Positions 35,147 to 47,383 of a stretch of DNA of 64,000 bases are shown one piece after another. The notes beneath the pieces were generated by a model. The model ran no database searches. It saw nothing but the letters and a program-made list of their open reading frames with translations, and was not told the origin of the DNA. How positions within the stretch are numbered: the first letter of the stretch is position 1; each line of letters starts with the position of its first letter. The stretch lies in the NCBI RefSeq assembly GCF_000732605.1, contig NZ_JPME01000022.1, forward strand, positions 1 through 64,000, in the 5' to 3' direction. The translations under genes and the position numbers were made by a program. Origin of the DNA: Lacrimispora celerecrescens (GTDB taxonomy: Bacteria; Bacillota; Clostridia; Lachnospirales; Lachnospiraceae).

Positions 35147-35530
35147 ATGGAGAAGTATGAATATGGTTTGAATAAAAAGTCTTTTTCGTTGTTTTATAAA
35201 GGTGGAGAAGTTTGGTGTGAGCATCTGGATTCCCTTTATGGTGAAAAGGAATTGTTAAAGCAGAAGTTTAAATGGGATCTGATAGAAATCAGCAGACCGT
35301 CCACGAGTTCCTTTATCGCAGTTGTTCTTGATGACTCGGACGTTGACAAAGAAGTTTTAGATTGGATCGTTGATCGTTTCATTATGTTAAATAAGCCGCT
35401 GCGAAAAATAGTATTTGTCGGCTTGGATTTAAAAATGAAGAGTTATATGAAAAAGAAAAAAGTAGATAATTCGTTTATGATGGCCTGCATTGATGATTTG
35501 GAAAAGGCAAAAGAGTGGCTTATTTCGTGA
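35147..35530 (+). CDS. hypothetical STAS-like protein
   Basis: 127 residues from the ATG at 35147, chosen because GGGGGATTATTCG precedes it. It begins 15 bp after the YjbR-GNAT gene and is probably cotranscribed. Alternating strands and helices (FIAVVLDDSDVDKEVLDWIVDRFI, RKIVFVGLDLKMKSYMKK, MMACIDDLEKAKEWL) resemble a STAS/SpoIIAA-like fold, but no family motif is certain. Function unknown. Confidence 0.65.
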   Translation: MEKYEYGLNKKSFSLFYKGGEVWCEHLDSLYGEKELLKQKFKWDLIEISRPSTSSFIAVVLDDSDVDKEVLDWIVDRFIMLNKPLRKIVFVGLDLKMKSYMKKKKVDNSFMMACIDDLEKAKEWLIS

Positions 35531-35590
35531 TGACATGAGTAAACTGATAAATAGGACAAGCAAAAGTATTTCATAGAAGGGAGAACAGGG

Positions 35591-36340
35591 ATGTTTCGTG
35601 TGGAGCAGGTTAAGTCACTGAATGATCTGGAAATGGAAGTGTATCAATATGTGACGAAAAACTATGATAAAGTGAAGTACATGAGAATTCGGGAATTGGC
35701 TCAGGAAGCCCATGTTTCCACTTCTACGGTACTGCGCTTTTGTAAGAAAATGGATTGTAACGGCTATGCCGAGTTTAAGGTAAAGTTAAAGCAACATTTT
35801 GAAAAGGGAAAAGAAATATCTGCAACGGATGATGTGACTGAAGTCATTGATTTTTTGAAGAAAACTACTTCGGAAGAATTTGAGAAAAAGCTGGATATGC
35901 TGACGGAAGTGATTGTTCGTGCTAATCGAATTATTTTTGTAGGAAGCGGCATGTCTGGAATTGTGGCAAAATATGGGGCAAGGTATTTTTCCAGTATGGG
36001 AAAGTTTTGTCTTTATATTGACGAACCTCATTATCCCACAGAGAGCAGATTTTTTGAAAATGCCCTGGTCATTGTGTTTTCAGTTTCTGGGGAGTCGAAT
36101 GATACCATTGGTCATGTGATCCGTTTTAAGGAACAAAATTGCCAGATACTCAGTGTGACGAATACGGAGAATTGTACTGTGGCGAAGTTATCGGACTATA
36201 ACATTGCTTACTATGTGACTTATACGCGGTTAAAGGTTTATGATATTACCACTCAAATGCCTGCAATCAGTATTGTGGAACGGCTGGGTAAGAAGCTGTA
36301 CCGGTATACTTCTGAGGGAACGGATCATACTTCAAATTAG
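35591..36340 (+). CDS. RpiR/MurR-family regulator of the PTS locus
   Basis: 249 residues. N-terminal HTH (RIRELAQEAHVSTSTVLRFCKKMDCNGYAEFKVKLK) and a C-terminal SIS domain (RIIFVGSGMSGIVAKYGARYFSSMG, VFSVSGESNDTIGHVIRFKEQ) that binds phosphosugars. It lies just upstream of a beta-glucoside PTS and GH1 gene, so it probably responds to a phosphorylated product of that pathway. A terminator separates it from the PTS genes. Confidence 0.92.
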   Translation: MFRVEQVKSLNDLEMEVYQYVTKNYDKVKYMRIRELAQEAHVSTSTVLRFCKKMDCNGYAEFKVKLKQHFEKGKEISATDDVTEVIDFLKKTTSEEFEKKLDMLTEVIVRANRIIFVGSGMSGIVAKYGARYFSSMGKFCLYIDEPHYPTESRFFENALVIVFSVSGESNDTIGHVIRFKEQNCQILSVTNTENCTVAKLSDYNIAYYVTYTRLKVYDITTQMPAISIVERLGKKLYRYTSEGTDHTSN

Positions 36341-36370
36341 GAAAGAAACAAAAAACATACTGTTACGCAT

Positions 36371-36406
36371 AAAAAACAAGTGAGAATAGACGTCACTTGT
36401 TTTTTT
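36371..36406 (+). terminator. terminator after the RpiR regulator
   Basis: The stem AAAAAACAAGTGA (36371-36383) pairs with TCACTTGTTTTTTT (36393-36406) around a 9-nt loop. Confidence 0.85.
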
Positions 36407-36420
36407 AAACCTTAGAACTA

Positions 36421-36449
36421 ATGACAGGAGACTTGATAAACAGTATAAT
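36421..36449 (+). promoter_or_regulatory. promoter of the PTS-GH1 operon
   Basis: ATGACA (36421-36426) and TATAAT (36444-36449), 17-bp spacer, located right after the regulator's terminator and 53 bp before the EIIBC start. Confidence 0.6.
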
Positions 36450-36502
36450 CACAATCAGCAAAAACTATGCGAATTTATTAATTTATAAGAGAGGAAAGAA
36501 AA

Positions 36503-39341
<2,839 letters not shown>

Positions 39342-39395
39342 CAGATATAATTTTTTGGGCTGCAATTGCGGCCGAGAAGAGAGCTTCGTGATAAG

Positions 39396-39428
39396 AAGGG
39401 CTTCACATGAGAATGTGGAGTCCTTTTT
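39396..39428 (+). terminator. terminator after GH1, repeat copy 3
   Basis: The hairpin GGGCTTCACAT-GAGA-ATGTGGAGTCC followed by five T's has the same core as the elements at 31448 and 32175. Confidence 0.8.
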
Positions 39429-39603
39429 ATGTTGTAATTTATAAGCTCGTGTATTAATATTTGACTATGATGTTTTCGGGCTTTTTACAAGTTTGATACA
39501 TATGTATGTTTTTTTATATAGTAAGACGAATAATATGAAATAATAGTAAGAAGGTTATAACAGATACCATGAATAGGGGAAGTTGGATAGAAAGGAAATA
39601 AAA

Positions 39604-40257
39604 ATGCATAATATTTTAATTGTCGAAGATGAAAAACCTATATCAGATTTTATAAAGCTTAGCTTGAGAGCGATGGGGTATGAATGTGAACAGGTCTATG
39701 ACGGGGAAGCGGCTGCAAATAAAATTTTGGAGAAAAGGTATTCGTTGATTCTTCTGGATATCATGCTGCCAAAGGCCAATGGGTTTGAATTAATGGAATT
39801 TATCCGCCCTATGGAGATCCCGGTCATATTTTTGACTGCAAAAGGAAGTGTGCAGGACAAAGTAAAGGGCTTCAAGCTAGGTGCTGATGATTACTTGACA
39901 AAGCCCTTTCAGATAGAGGAATTGCAGGCCAGGATTGAAAACGTGCTCAGGCGGTATTATAAAACAGACGAAATCATGTCTTACAGAAATATTTCTGTGA
40001 ACGTATCATCACACAAGGTGACAAAGGATGAGCAGGAAATCACATTAACTGAGAAAGAGTTTAAATTGTTGGTGCTATTTATTAAAAATAAAAACCTGGC
40101 ATTATTTAGAGAGCAGATTTATGAGAGAGTATGGGAAGGGGAGTATACCGGAGATAGCAGAACAGTTGATATGCATATACAAAGGCTGCGTAAAAAATTA
40201 GATCTATATGATCAACTGGTATCTGTATTTAAAATTGGATACCGCTTGGAGGATTAA
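39604..40257 (+). CDS. OmpR/PhoB-type response regulator
   Basis: 217 residues from ATG 39604 (GAAAGGAAATAAAA before it). The receiver domain shows ILIVEDEKPISDF, the phospho-Asp in LILLDIMLP, TAK and the DDYLTKPFQ lysine. The C-terminal winged helix includes EITLTEKEFKLLVLF and RTVDMHIQRLRKKL. Its stop directly abuts the kinase start. Targets unknown; the two proteins encoded after the kinase are likely part of the same regulon. Confidence 0.94.
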   Translation: MHNILIVEDEKPISDFIKLSLRAMGYECEQVYDGEAAANKILEKRYSLILLDIMLPKANGFELMEFIRPMEIPVIFLTAKGSVQDKVKGFKLGADDYLTKPFQIEELQARIENVLRRYYKTDEIMSYRNISVNVSSHKVTKDEQEITLTEKEFKLLVLFIKNKNLALFREQIYERVWEGEYTGDSRTVDMHIQRLRKKLDLYDQLVSVFKIGYRLED

Positions 40258-41676
40258 ATGAAACTTTCCTGGAAGATATTCTCGAATACATTTCTGGTCG
40301 TTCTATTCGCATTGACATTAGAGGGAGTAGTACTGCTTTCAATGACTTTCCATAAAGCATATTTGCTGGAGGTTGAGAGGGAAAAAGAAAATATCGAAAA
40401 CATTCATCGTGATCTGGTAACACTGCTTGCAAATGATAGCAGTACTTTGTATAAGGAACCAATAAAAAGTATTGAGGAAGCAATTGATATTTTGAAAAAC
40501 AATTGGAATGGAGAATCTTATAGAATAAGCGATGAAAATGGAAAGGTATTATTTCAGAACGATAATGCAGGATTTTTAGATAAAGAGAGTAGTGAATTAT
40601 CTCTTTATAGGATTGTATATCGAGTAGATAAAAATGCTAAGGGTTATTTTTTACAAATGTCAGTTCTCACAGAGCTGCTTGGACGACCTGTTATAATTGA
40701 AGTTCATAAAGATCTTACACAGATCTTTTTAGAAAAAGAAGAGCAGCAAAGAATTTTTATAATAACCATAATTGTTGTGGGGGCTATAAGCGCTTTGCTA
40801 AACGCTGTCAATGCTATAAAGTTAACAAAACCAATTAATAAACTGATTTATGCGGTGAAAAAAATCAGGTTCGGAGACTACACGGAAAGAGTGGAATATA
40901 AGGAGAAAGATGAAGTTGGCATTTTGGCATCCGATTTTAATGGAATGGCGGAACAATTAGAAGAAAAAATCAAGTTGCTGAAGGAAACGGCAAAAAAGCA
41001 GGAAGAACTGGCCGGCAGCTTGGCTCATGAAATCAGAACGCCTCTTACTGCCATGATAGGATATGCAGATTTAATAAAGAGAAGCAAAATGGAGGAGCAG
41101 GATTTCTTATATGCCGTGGACTATATTATTTCGGAAGGAAAGAGACTGGAAGCACTTTCTAACAGGATGATGCAGTTATTAATAGAAAAGAATGCAATGC
41201 CCAATTATTCCGTCAGTACCGTTCAGAATTTGCTGGAAGATGCCCTGGAAGCAATGAACCCTGTTTTTGACAAAAAGAAAATTGCCGTGAAAAAATCTTC
41301 CATCAATTTTCCGATCAGAGCTGATATGGAGCTAATGAAAAATGTTTTATTAAATATATTAGATAATGGCGGAAAAGCGGCTGGCATGAATGGTGAGATT
41401 ACGATAGAAACCGGCTGTGAGAGCGGTAATGTATGGATTTCAATAACGGATAATGGGATGGGTATGCCAAAAGAGGAGATTTCTAAAATTCAGGAAGCCT
41501 TTTACCGGGTGGATAAATCCCGTTCCAGAGCAGATGGGGGAGCAGGCCTGGGATTAGCAATTTGCTCTAATATTATGAAGATTCATAAAGGCGAAATACT
41601 GTTTGAGAGTGAAGTGGGTAAAGGGACTACAGTGACATTGGTATGGAAAGGAAGTATCGATGAACAGGACATCTAA
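40258..41676 (+). CDS. sensor histidine kinase
   Basis: 472 residues. TM1 at ~7-30, an extracytoplasmic sensor of ~130 residues, TM2 (IFIITIIVVGAISALLNAVNAI), HAMP (KPINKLIYAVKKIRFGDYTERV), HisKA with the phospho-accepting His257 in LAHEIRTPLTAM, then the ATPase N (LLNILDNGGKA), G1 (ITDNGMGMP) and G2 (GGAGLGLAICSNI) boxes. Partner of the regulator just upstream. The sensor region shows no recognised domain. The end overlaps the next gene by 17 bp. Confidence 0.93.
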   Translation: MKLSWKIFSNTFLVVLFALTLEGVVLLSMTFHKAYLLEVEREKENIENIHRDLVTLLANDSSTLYKEPIKSIEEAIDILKNNWNGESYRISDENGKVLFQNDNAGFLDKESSELSLYRIVYRVDKNAKGYFLQMSVLTELLGRPVIIEVHKDLTQIFLEKEEQQRIFIITIIVVGAISALLNAVNAIKLTKPINKLIYAVKKIRFGDYTERVEYKEKDEVGILASDFNGMAEQLEEKIKLLKETAKKQEELAGSLAHEIRTPLTAMIGYADLIKRSKMEEQDFLYAVDYIISEGKRLEALSNRMMQLLIEKNAMPNYSVSTVQNLLEDALEAMNPVFDKKKIAVKKSSINFPIRADMELMKNVLLNILDNGGKAAGMNGEITIETGCESGNVWISITDNGMGMPKEEISKIQEAFYRVDKSRSRADGGAGLGLAICSNIMKIHKGEILFESEVGKGTTVTLVWKGSIDEQDI

Positions 41677-42208
41677 TTATGTATTATATCTGACCAGGGT
41701 AACTGTTTTAGCTTTGGCAATCTTGATCTTTCCATATCTTTATTTTCAGTATCAGGACCGGAAGCTGTTAAGTGAGACAAAAGAAATGGATATGAATGTT
41801 TTTCAGATGGATAAAGTAGAAAATAATACGTTAACACTAGAAGAAAAAATGAAGCTGTTAACGGACGGCAATGCAAATCTAAAGCTTATTGAACTTAAAA
41901 CAGGAGACAGGTATAGTTTATATGAGGCGCGGAGACAATGTTTTCGGGAACTGAGCAAGATTCCTGTTTTGGAGATTACTACTTATGGTCCCATATTAAG
42001 AGAGATTGATATAACTCCTTACCTGTTAATTGACTCAGAGACACCGTCGAGTTCCATGCTTATATGGAAAGGTTCTTTGACAATAAAGGATATAAAATAT
42101 CAAATTACCCTGGAAGAGGAAAGCGGCAAGATATTGTTCGTTCAGCCAGTGGGAGAAAAAGATGAAACTTTGGAAATGCAGTGGGAAAAATATTTAAAAA
42201 ATCCGTAG
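41660..42208 (+). CDS. membrane-anchored protein of the two-component locus
   Basis: 182 residues overlapping the kinase gene by 17 bp, so coupled to it. One N-terminal membrane helix (YLTRVTVLALAILIFPYLYF) with the remaining ~150 residues outside. The extracellular part has no family I recognise; it includes SLYEARRQCFRELSKIPVLEITTYG and several beta strands. Proteins of this kind often modulate the adjoining sensor, which is inference. Confidence 0.7.
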   Translation: MNRTSNYVLYLTRVTVLALAILIFPYLYFQYQDRKLLSETKEMDMNVFQMDKVENNTLTLEEKMKLLTDGNANLKLIELKTGDRYSLYEARRQCFRELSKIPVLEITTYGPILREIDITPYLLIDSETPSSSMLIWKGSLTIKDIKYQITLEEESGKILFVQPVGEKDETLEMQWEKYLKNP

Positions 42209-42279
42209 GTATAATACAAGTTTGTTACATTTATTTGTGAGAATACAGTATAACCTAAAAACAAATGGAGGATATTCAG

Positions 42280-43032
42280 ATGAAAAACAAAAAAAACGGG
42301 ATGCTGCTATTAGGAAGCCTTGCAATTACAGTAACACTGTCCATAAGTGCTTGCGGAAATAGCGCATTAAACACGCAGAAGGATACTGGGTCTGCAGAAA
42401 TAACAAAGGAAGTAACCCAGAAAGAGCCTATCCATTCAGAAAGTACATATTCTGAAAGTACTGGCTCAAAAGAGACATCGGCTGCCAATAGCAGTGAAAC
42501 CGATGAAGTACCAATGCTGAAGTTACCGGAGGGCATATCAGGCATGAAGGCGGAGTCAAAGCCGTTGAAAGAACTAAGAGATCTGATAATAGAAGACATG
42601 GAGGTACCGGAGGAATATTATGAAACGACAAATTATTTTTATAACTATATTGATTTAAATGATGATGGTAAGGATGAAATATTTGTAATGGTAACAGGTC
42701 CTTATACCAGCGGATCCGGTGGAAGCAGTGCATTGCTGTTATCCGAAAATGGTGGAAAGCTGCACGTTGTTCAGGAATTTACACTAATTAATGAACCAAT
42801 CATTGTCAGTGATAAGTTAGACAATGGATATCATGAGTTAATAGTTCCGTATTATAACGAAAACAAGTCTCAGTATTCTGTACTAAAGTATAAGAACGGT
42901 GCTTACCCCAATGTACCGGATGGAGAGATAATTAATAGTCTGGAGGGAGTAAAGGGTAAAGCGATGATTGCCAATGACAGGATTAATGAAGTGCAGGCAG
43001 GAATCATGGGAATAAATCTTAGCGAAGAGTAA
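42280..43032 (+). CDS. lipoprotein with a VCBS/FG-GAP-like region
   Basis: 250 residues from ATG 42280 (TGGAGGATATTCAG before it). Signal peptide MKNKKNGMLLLGSLAITVTLSISAC ends in a lipobox with Cys25. A Ser/Thr/Glu-rich linker follows, then a domain with YIDLNDDGKDEIFVMVTGPY, a calcium-binding DxNDDGxxE motif as in integrin-like repeats, and ALLLSENGGKLHVVQEF. Anchored outside the membrane. Fourth gene after the two-component pair and probably under its control. Confidence 0.8.
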   Translation: MKNKKNGMLLLGSLAITVTLSISACGNSALNTQKDTGSAEITKEVTQKEPIHSESTYSESTGSKETSAANSSETDEVPMLKLPEGISGMKAESKPLKELRDLIIEDMEVPEEYYETTNYFYNYIDLNDDGKDEIFVMVTGPYTSGSGGSSALLLSENGGKLHVVQEFTLINEPIIVSDKLDNGYHELIVPYYNENKSQYSVLKYKNGAYPNVPDGEIINSLEGVKGKAMIANDRINEVQAGIMGINLSEE

Positions 43033-43061
43033 ATAATGAGATCATGCGGTCTCTTATTATC

Positions 43062-43088
43062 AAAAAGGTGCTGGAAACAGTACCTTTT
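43062..43088 (+). terminator. terminator after the lipoprotein gene
   Basis: AAAAAGGTGCTG and CAGTACCTTTTT pair around GAAA, followed by T's. Confidence 0.8.
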
Positions 43089-43249
43089 TTTGCGCTATGT
43101 ATAAAAAATACATTTATGGTACAAACTAACTATAAATACCTGGTAAGGACAAATCTTTGTTTTATTTTGAATTTATTGACTGACAGGTTTTTACACAAAT
43201 AATGATGAATTTCATTATAAATAATTCTTTTAAAGAGAGGTAATAAACG

Positions 43250-43510
43250 ATGGGAATTATAAGTTGGATTATTATTGGTGCTCTTGCCGGTTGGATTGCC
43301 AGTATGTTCACTGGTAATAATAAAAGTATGGGCGCTGGCGCCAATATCGTGGTAGGGATCATCGGCGGTTTAATCGGCGGGTTTTTGATGGGCCTCCTGG
43401 GAGGAACCGGCATTACCGGATTTAATGTCTGGAGCCTGATCGTCTCTATCGTTGGTTCCGTTATTTTATTATGGATTGTAAATGCAGTGAGAAGACAAAA
43501 GACTGAGTAA
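43250..43510 (+). CDS. GlsB/YeaQ/YmgE-family small membrane protein
   Basis: 86 residues, three hydrophobic glycine-rich helices: MGIISWIIIGALAGWIASMFTG, MGAGANIVVGIIGGLIGGFLMGLLG and WSLIVSIVGSVILLWIVNAV. This is the transglycosylase-associated (GlsB) family, usually a general-stress membrane protein of unknown mechanism. ATG after AAAGAGAGGTAATAAACG. Monocistronic. Confidence 0.93.
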   Translation: MGIISWIIIGALAGWIASMFTGNNKSMGAGANIVVGIIGGLIGGFLMGLLGGTGITGFNVWSLIVSIVGSVILLWIVNAVRRQKTE

Positions 43511-43906
43511 CATTGTTTACTTGGCTGTCATGCCATAAGAAAAAATTTCCTAAAGCGGTTTGGATACGCTTGCTTAAGCAAAAGGGGTATGTCAAATAAG
43601 CTGTATAATATAGTACAGGTTACTTGACAGCCTCTTTTTTGTATGCTCTTTTAATAATACGACAATCTTTTAAATAGTTAACAAACTTTAGAAATAAACG
43701 AAAAACTATAAAAGACATAAAATTAGATGGAAATCCGCAGGTAAATGGAAAGAAAAAAGTCTACATATGCCATAATGGCTGGAATTATAAGAAATATTGT
43801 AAACAAACACTATAAATATCGGCTTGAATTTCCATTTTGCCTATGTTATACTGTTGCCAATACATAATTAATAAATAAAGTTTAATAATTAAAATGGAGT
43901 TGCGTA
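43511..43906. other. intergenic region with terminator and promoter, no gene
   Basis: It contains an imperfect terminator hairpin at 43590-43640 (TGTCAAATAAGCTGT with ACAGGTTACTTGACA, followed by CCTCTTTTTT) and a promoter at 43824-43852. The AT-rich stretch between them shows no supported ORF. Confidence 0.6.
43824..43852 (+). promoter_or_regulatory. promoter of the amino-sugar transport operon
   Basis: TTGAAT (43824-43829) and TATACT (43847-43852), 17-bp spacer, ~55 bp before the MFS gene. The genes from MFS to GH9 follow on the same strand, so this may drive the whole set. Confidence 0.6.
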
Positions 43907-45073
43907 ATGGAAGAGGAAAAGAAAAGCATGAGCTTTCCCAAGGGACTGTTCTGTGTGTATCTTATATTTTTTTCGGGGCAGGCAATCTATAATACATATT
44001 TAAACTTATATCTGGCTCAGATCGGTTTTTCTACAACTCAGATTGGCAGCATGATATCCATATCCACGATCGTGCTGCTGGTTGCACAGACCTTTTGGGG
44101 AAGTATCAGTGACAGGGCAGAGAGAAAGAATGGAGTGGTTGCTTTTCTCTACATTGCTTCCATTATTTCAGCGTTGGGTTTTTACCTTACGAAAAGCTAT
44201 TGGCCTGTGTTATTCCTTGTGGCTGCCTTTAGCGCCTCTTTTGTTCCCATTATTCCTTTAAATGACAATATTACCTTAGAGTCCCTGACCGGCAGCAAAT
44301 GGGATTATGGAAGAATTCGGCTGGGAGGGACCATCGGTTATGCTGTAACTGTTGTTTTGGCCGGGTATTTTCTAAAGGATGAGTATTCTTCTATATTTTG
44401 GATTGTGGCAGCAGCCATGGCCTTATGCCTGATCTTCTCCTTATCCATCCCGCCTGTAAAGGGCTTTAAAGAAAGGAAAAATAAGTCTTCTATATGGGAG
44501 GTATTATCCGATAAGACTCTGGTCGTACTGATCGGCTTTAATTTAATGTATGGGCTGGGAACCAGTTTTTTCTACAATTTTTACCCCATTCATTTTGTGC
44601 AGATCGGGGGAAACAGCAAACTGGTTGGCTGGATGATGTTCGCTTGTTCTGTTGTCGAGGTCCCCTGTCTCATGGTGATGCACAGGCTTGTGAAGAAGAT
44701 AGGGATGTCCGGGGTGCTTATTTTGTCCGGAGTTCTTACCTGTATCCGATGGACCCTTCTCTACTTTTTAACTGTGCCTGTGCTGATTATTTTTACAAAC
44801 CTGCTTCATGGATTCAGCTTTACAGGAATCAGTTATTGCTTGTTGAATTACATTAACCGAAGGGTACCGCCGGATCTAAGAGCCAGCAGTCAGGTGTTAA
44901 ATGCAACGATGAGTACTGTATTCAGCAAGCTGGTATTCGGTTATATTGGAGGGGCTGCTTTTGAATTATGGGGAGGCGGTTCCATGATGGCCTGTTCAGC
45001 CATAACCATAGGAATTGCCACACTGTTCTTTGGGGTATGGAGCAGAGGAAAAGGCAGGGAGTTGTCTTTTTAG
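43907..45073 (+). CDS. MFS transporter, sugar/nucleoside symporter type
   Basis: 388 residues, 12 hydrophobic helices. The first half carries GLFCVYLIFFSGQAIYNTYLNLYLAQIGFSTTQIG and the inter-helix WGSISDRAERK loop (the MFS G-x3-D-R motif); RIRLGGTIGYAV is characteristic of the MFS_1-like (LacY/NupG-related) branch. It would import a small sugar or nucleoside by ion symport. It precedes an ABC oligosaccharide system by 50 bp, perhaps handling the monosaccharide end of the same diet. Substrate not determinable. Confidence 0.85.
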   Translation: MEEEKKSMSFPKGLFCVYLIFFSGQAIYNTYLNLYLAQIGFSTTQIGSMISISTIVLLVAQTFWGSISDRAERKNGVVAFLYIASIISALGFYLTKSYWPVLFLVAAFSASFVPIIPLNDNITLESLTGSKWDYGRIRLGGTIGYAVTVVLAGYFLKDEYSSIFWIVAAAMALCLIFSLSIPPVKGFKERKNKSSIWEVLSDKTLVVLIGFNLMYGLGTSFFYNFYPIHFVQIGGNSKLVGWMMFACSVVEVPCLMVMHRLVKKIGMSGVLILSGVLTCIRWTLLYFLTVPVLIIFTNLLHGFSFTGISYCLLNYINRRVPPDLRASSQVLNATMSTVFSKLVFGYIGGAAFELWGGGSMMACSAITIGIATLFFGVWSRGKGRELSF

Positions 45074-45123
45074 CGGTTGTTGCTGCTTTTAAGAGTAATA
45101 AAGGAATGAAAAGGAGAGAGAAC

Positions 45124-46437
45124 ATGAAAAAAATGAAAAAAGTGTTAGCGGTACTTGCAGGATCAACCATGTTGTCATTATCTCTTGCAGGCTGCAGCCA
45201 GTCTGCACCACAGACCGGGGGGGCGAAAACAGAAACGGAGGCTGCTGATGCGGGTAAAGCCGCATCTGGGGGAAAAGAAAAGATCAGGGTATTTACCTTT
45301 TTTACAGGCTCTGATCAATGGGCGCCGGTCTGGTCTGAAGTAATTGCAGAGTATATGGCGGCGAACCCCAATATTGAGATTGTAGACGAATCAGCTCCAA
45401 CAGCAGGAGTAAATGATGTATTCCGTACGAAGATGCAGGCAGATATAGCGGCAGGAACACCGGCTGATTTATCCATATTTTATACGGGAGCAGATGGAAA
45501 GCCGCTGGTGGATTCCGGACTGTTTGTTGATTTTGGAACTTATATGAAAGACGACGAGAAGTGGTCTGGGAACTTTAAACAGTCAGCTCTTGACAGTCAG
45601 AAATATGATGGAGTGCAGTGTAGTCTTCCTTATCTGGGATATTATGAAGGCTTGTTTTATAATAAAGAATTATTTGAGAAATACGGCCTGGAGGAGCCTG
45701 TGTCTTATGATAATATCATGAAAGCAATTAAAGTATTTGCTGAAAATGATATTCCTGCATTTGCTTCTTCCATGGCAAAGCCCTCTTATCTGCTGGAGCT
45801 TTCGATTCTGGCTCAGTCGGGCGGAGAAGGACATAAGAATTACTTTGATGACAGCTGGGCACCGGCGCTTGACAGTATTGCAGAATGGTACCAGATGGGA
45901 GCCTTTCCTAAGGATACCATGACAATTTCAGAGGATGATATCCGTCTGATGTTTAAAGAAGGAAAAGCAGCCATGATGATCAATGGTTCCTGGTGTGTCA
46001 GCGCTTTGGAGGACAATGAAAATATGCGTCTTATTGCAATGCCTGCATTCCCCGGAGGCAAAGGAGGAGAGGATTGCGTAATTGCAGGTTTCGGTTCTGG
46101 TTGGTTCTTTAGCAAAAAGGCAGCAGAGCGCAGTGATGAAACACTGAAACTCTTAAAATATCTTACATCACCGGAGATTGTCCAGAGATTTATTGCGGTA
46201 GGCGGAAGCTCAGCAATTGAATGTCCTGTACCGGAAGGTGCCTCTCTTTTGAAGAAGAGCGCGGTTGAGATGTTAAATAAGGCGTCTTATACGGATACTG
46301 CTATTGATTCCCAGGTTAGCCGGGAGGCATGGATGGCCATTGCAGATGACGGAGCGCCGTATCTGGTAGAAGGAAAGAGGACCAGCCTGGAACTTCTGGC
46401 TGAGGCACGTAAGATCCTGGAGGCTACCAGCAAATAG
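45124..46437 (+). CDS. ABC transporter extracellular sugar-binding protein
   Basis: 437 residues from ATG 45124 (AAAAGGAGAGAGAAC). Lipoprotein signal with lipobox LSLAGC, then family-1 solute-binding fold (IRVFTFFTGSDQWAPVWSEVIAEYMAANPNIEI, YYEGLFYNKELFEKYGLEEPVSYDNIMKAIK, FKEGKAAMMINGSWCVS). It delivers an oligosaccharide to the two permeases that follow. No ATPase gene is in the cluster, so a shared MsmK/MsiK-type ATPase is expected elsewhere. Confidence 0.93.
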   Translation: MKKMKKVLAVLAGSTMLSLSLAGCSQSAPQTGGAKTETEAADAGKAASGGKEKIRVFTFFTGSDQWAPVWSEVIAEYMAANPNIEIVDESAPTAGVNDVFRTKMQADIAAGTPADLSIFYTGADGKPLVDSGLFVDFGTYMKDDEKWSGNFKQSALDSQKYDGVQCSLPYLGYYEGLFYNKELFEKYGLEEPVSYDNIMKAIKVFAENDIPAFASSMAKPSYLLELSILAQSGGEGHKNYFDDSWAPALDSIAEWYQMGAFPKDTMTISEDDIRLMFKEGKAAMMINGSWCVSALEDNENMRLIAMPAFPGGKGGEDCVIAGFGSGWFFSKKAAERSDETLKLLKYLTSPEIVQRFIAVGGSSAIECPVPEGASLLKKSAVEMLNKASYTDTAIDSQVSREAWMAIADDGAPYLVEGKRTSLELLAEARKILEATSK

Positions 46438-46513
46438 AAGAGAGGGAGGAAAAGTGGCAGAAGATCTATAGATTCTGCCACTCCTTTTAAAAGGATAGAA
46501 AGGGGGAGGGACC

Positions 46514-47383
46514 ATGAAGGCGAAAAGACAACGGACTGCCTTACTGTTTTTGCTTCCGGCGGTAGTTCTTCTGTTGTGCTTCATGATTTACCCGTTGGGA
46601 AAGACGATTTATTACAGTTTTACAGCCTGGTATAATTTCTCTGCGGTACAGACGTTTATCGGCCTGGAAAATTATAAAGATTTAATTAGAGATCCGGTTG
46701 TCAAAACAGCGCTTCGCAATACAGCGATTCTGATGGCAGGGGTTCTCTTATTCCAGATTGGCTTTGCTCTGATTCTGGCGATCCTGGTAGATGGAGTCAG
46801 GCATTGTTTTAAATTTTTCCGAACAATCTATTTTTTCCCGATTGTCATATCAGCGACTGCAATCGGTCTTATGTTTACCCTGATTTATAAGTATGAATAT
46901 GGGCTTCTCAACTATTTCATTACCCTGTTTGGTGGGGAAAAGCAGGTATGGATCAATGAAAAAACCTCCATTTACCTTGCACTGATTCCTGTTGTGTGGC
47001 AGTATGTCGGCTTCTACTTTGTGATTTTTCTAACAGGTATATCAAACATATCCTCTGATATTTATGAATCAGCCATGTTGGATGGGATCAGGCCGGTGCA
47101 GAAAGCGGTTTATATTACCGTACCAATGCTGCGCAGTGTTCTTACATCTTCGATTGTTCTTGTAGTCTCCGGGTGCTTTAAAGTATTTGATATTATTTTT
47201 ATGGTTACCAATGGAGGTCCTTTGGATTCCAGTCAGCTTTTAAGCACTTATATGTATCAGAAGGCATTTGCAAGGGGCAATGGGGGATATGCCAGTTCCA
47301 TAGCCATAGTCATGATCGTTCTTGGAGTTGCGGTAACCAGTGTGCTTAGAAAGATGCTGCAGGGAGGTGAAGAGGATGCATGA
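46514..47383 (+). CDS. sugar ABC transporter permease (MalF/LacF type)
   Basis: 289 residues, six helices. LLFLLPAVVLLLCFMIYPLGKTIYYSF opens the protein, and the cytoplasmic EAA loop YESAMLDGIRPVQKAVYITVPMLRS contacts the ATPase. The preceding gene encodes the binding protein, and the second permease starts inside the end of this one (8-bp overlap). Confidence 0.94.
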   Translation: MKAKRQRTALLFLLPAVVLLLCFMIYPLGKTIYYSFTAWYNFSAVQTFIGLENYKDLIRDPVVKTALRNTAILMAGVLLFQIGFALILAILVDGVRHCFKFFRTIYFFPIVISATAIGLMFTLIYKYEYGLLNYFITLFGGEKQVWINEKTSIYLALIPVVWQYVGFYFVIFLTGISNISSDIYESAMLDGIRPVQKAVYITVPMLRSVLTSSIVLVVSGCFKVFDIIFMVTNGGPLDSSQLLSTYMYQKAFARGNGGYASSIAIVMIVLGVAVTSVLRKMLQGGEEDA

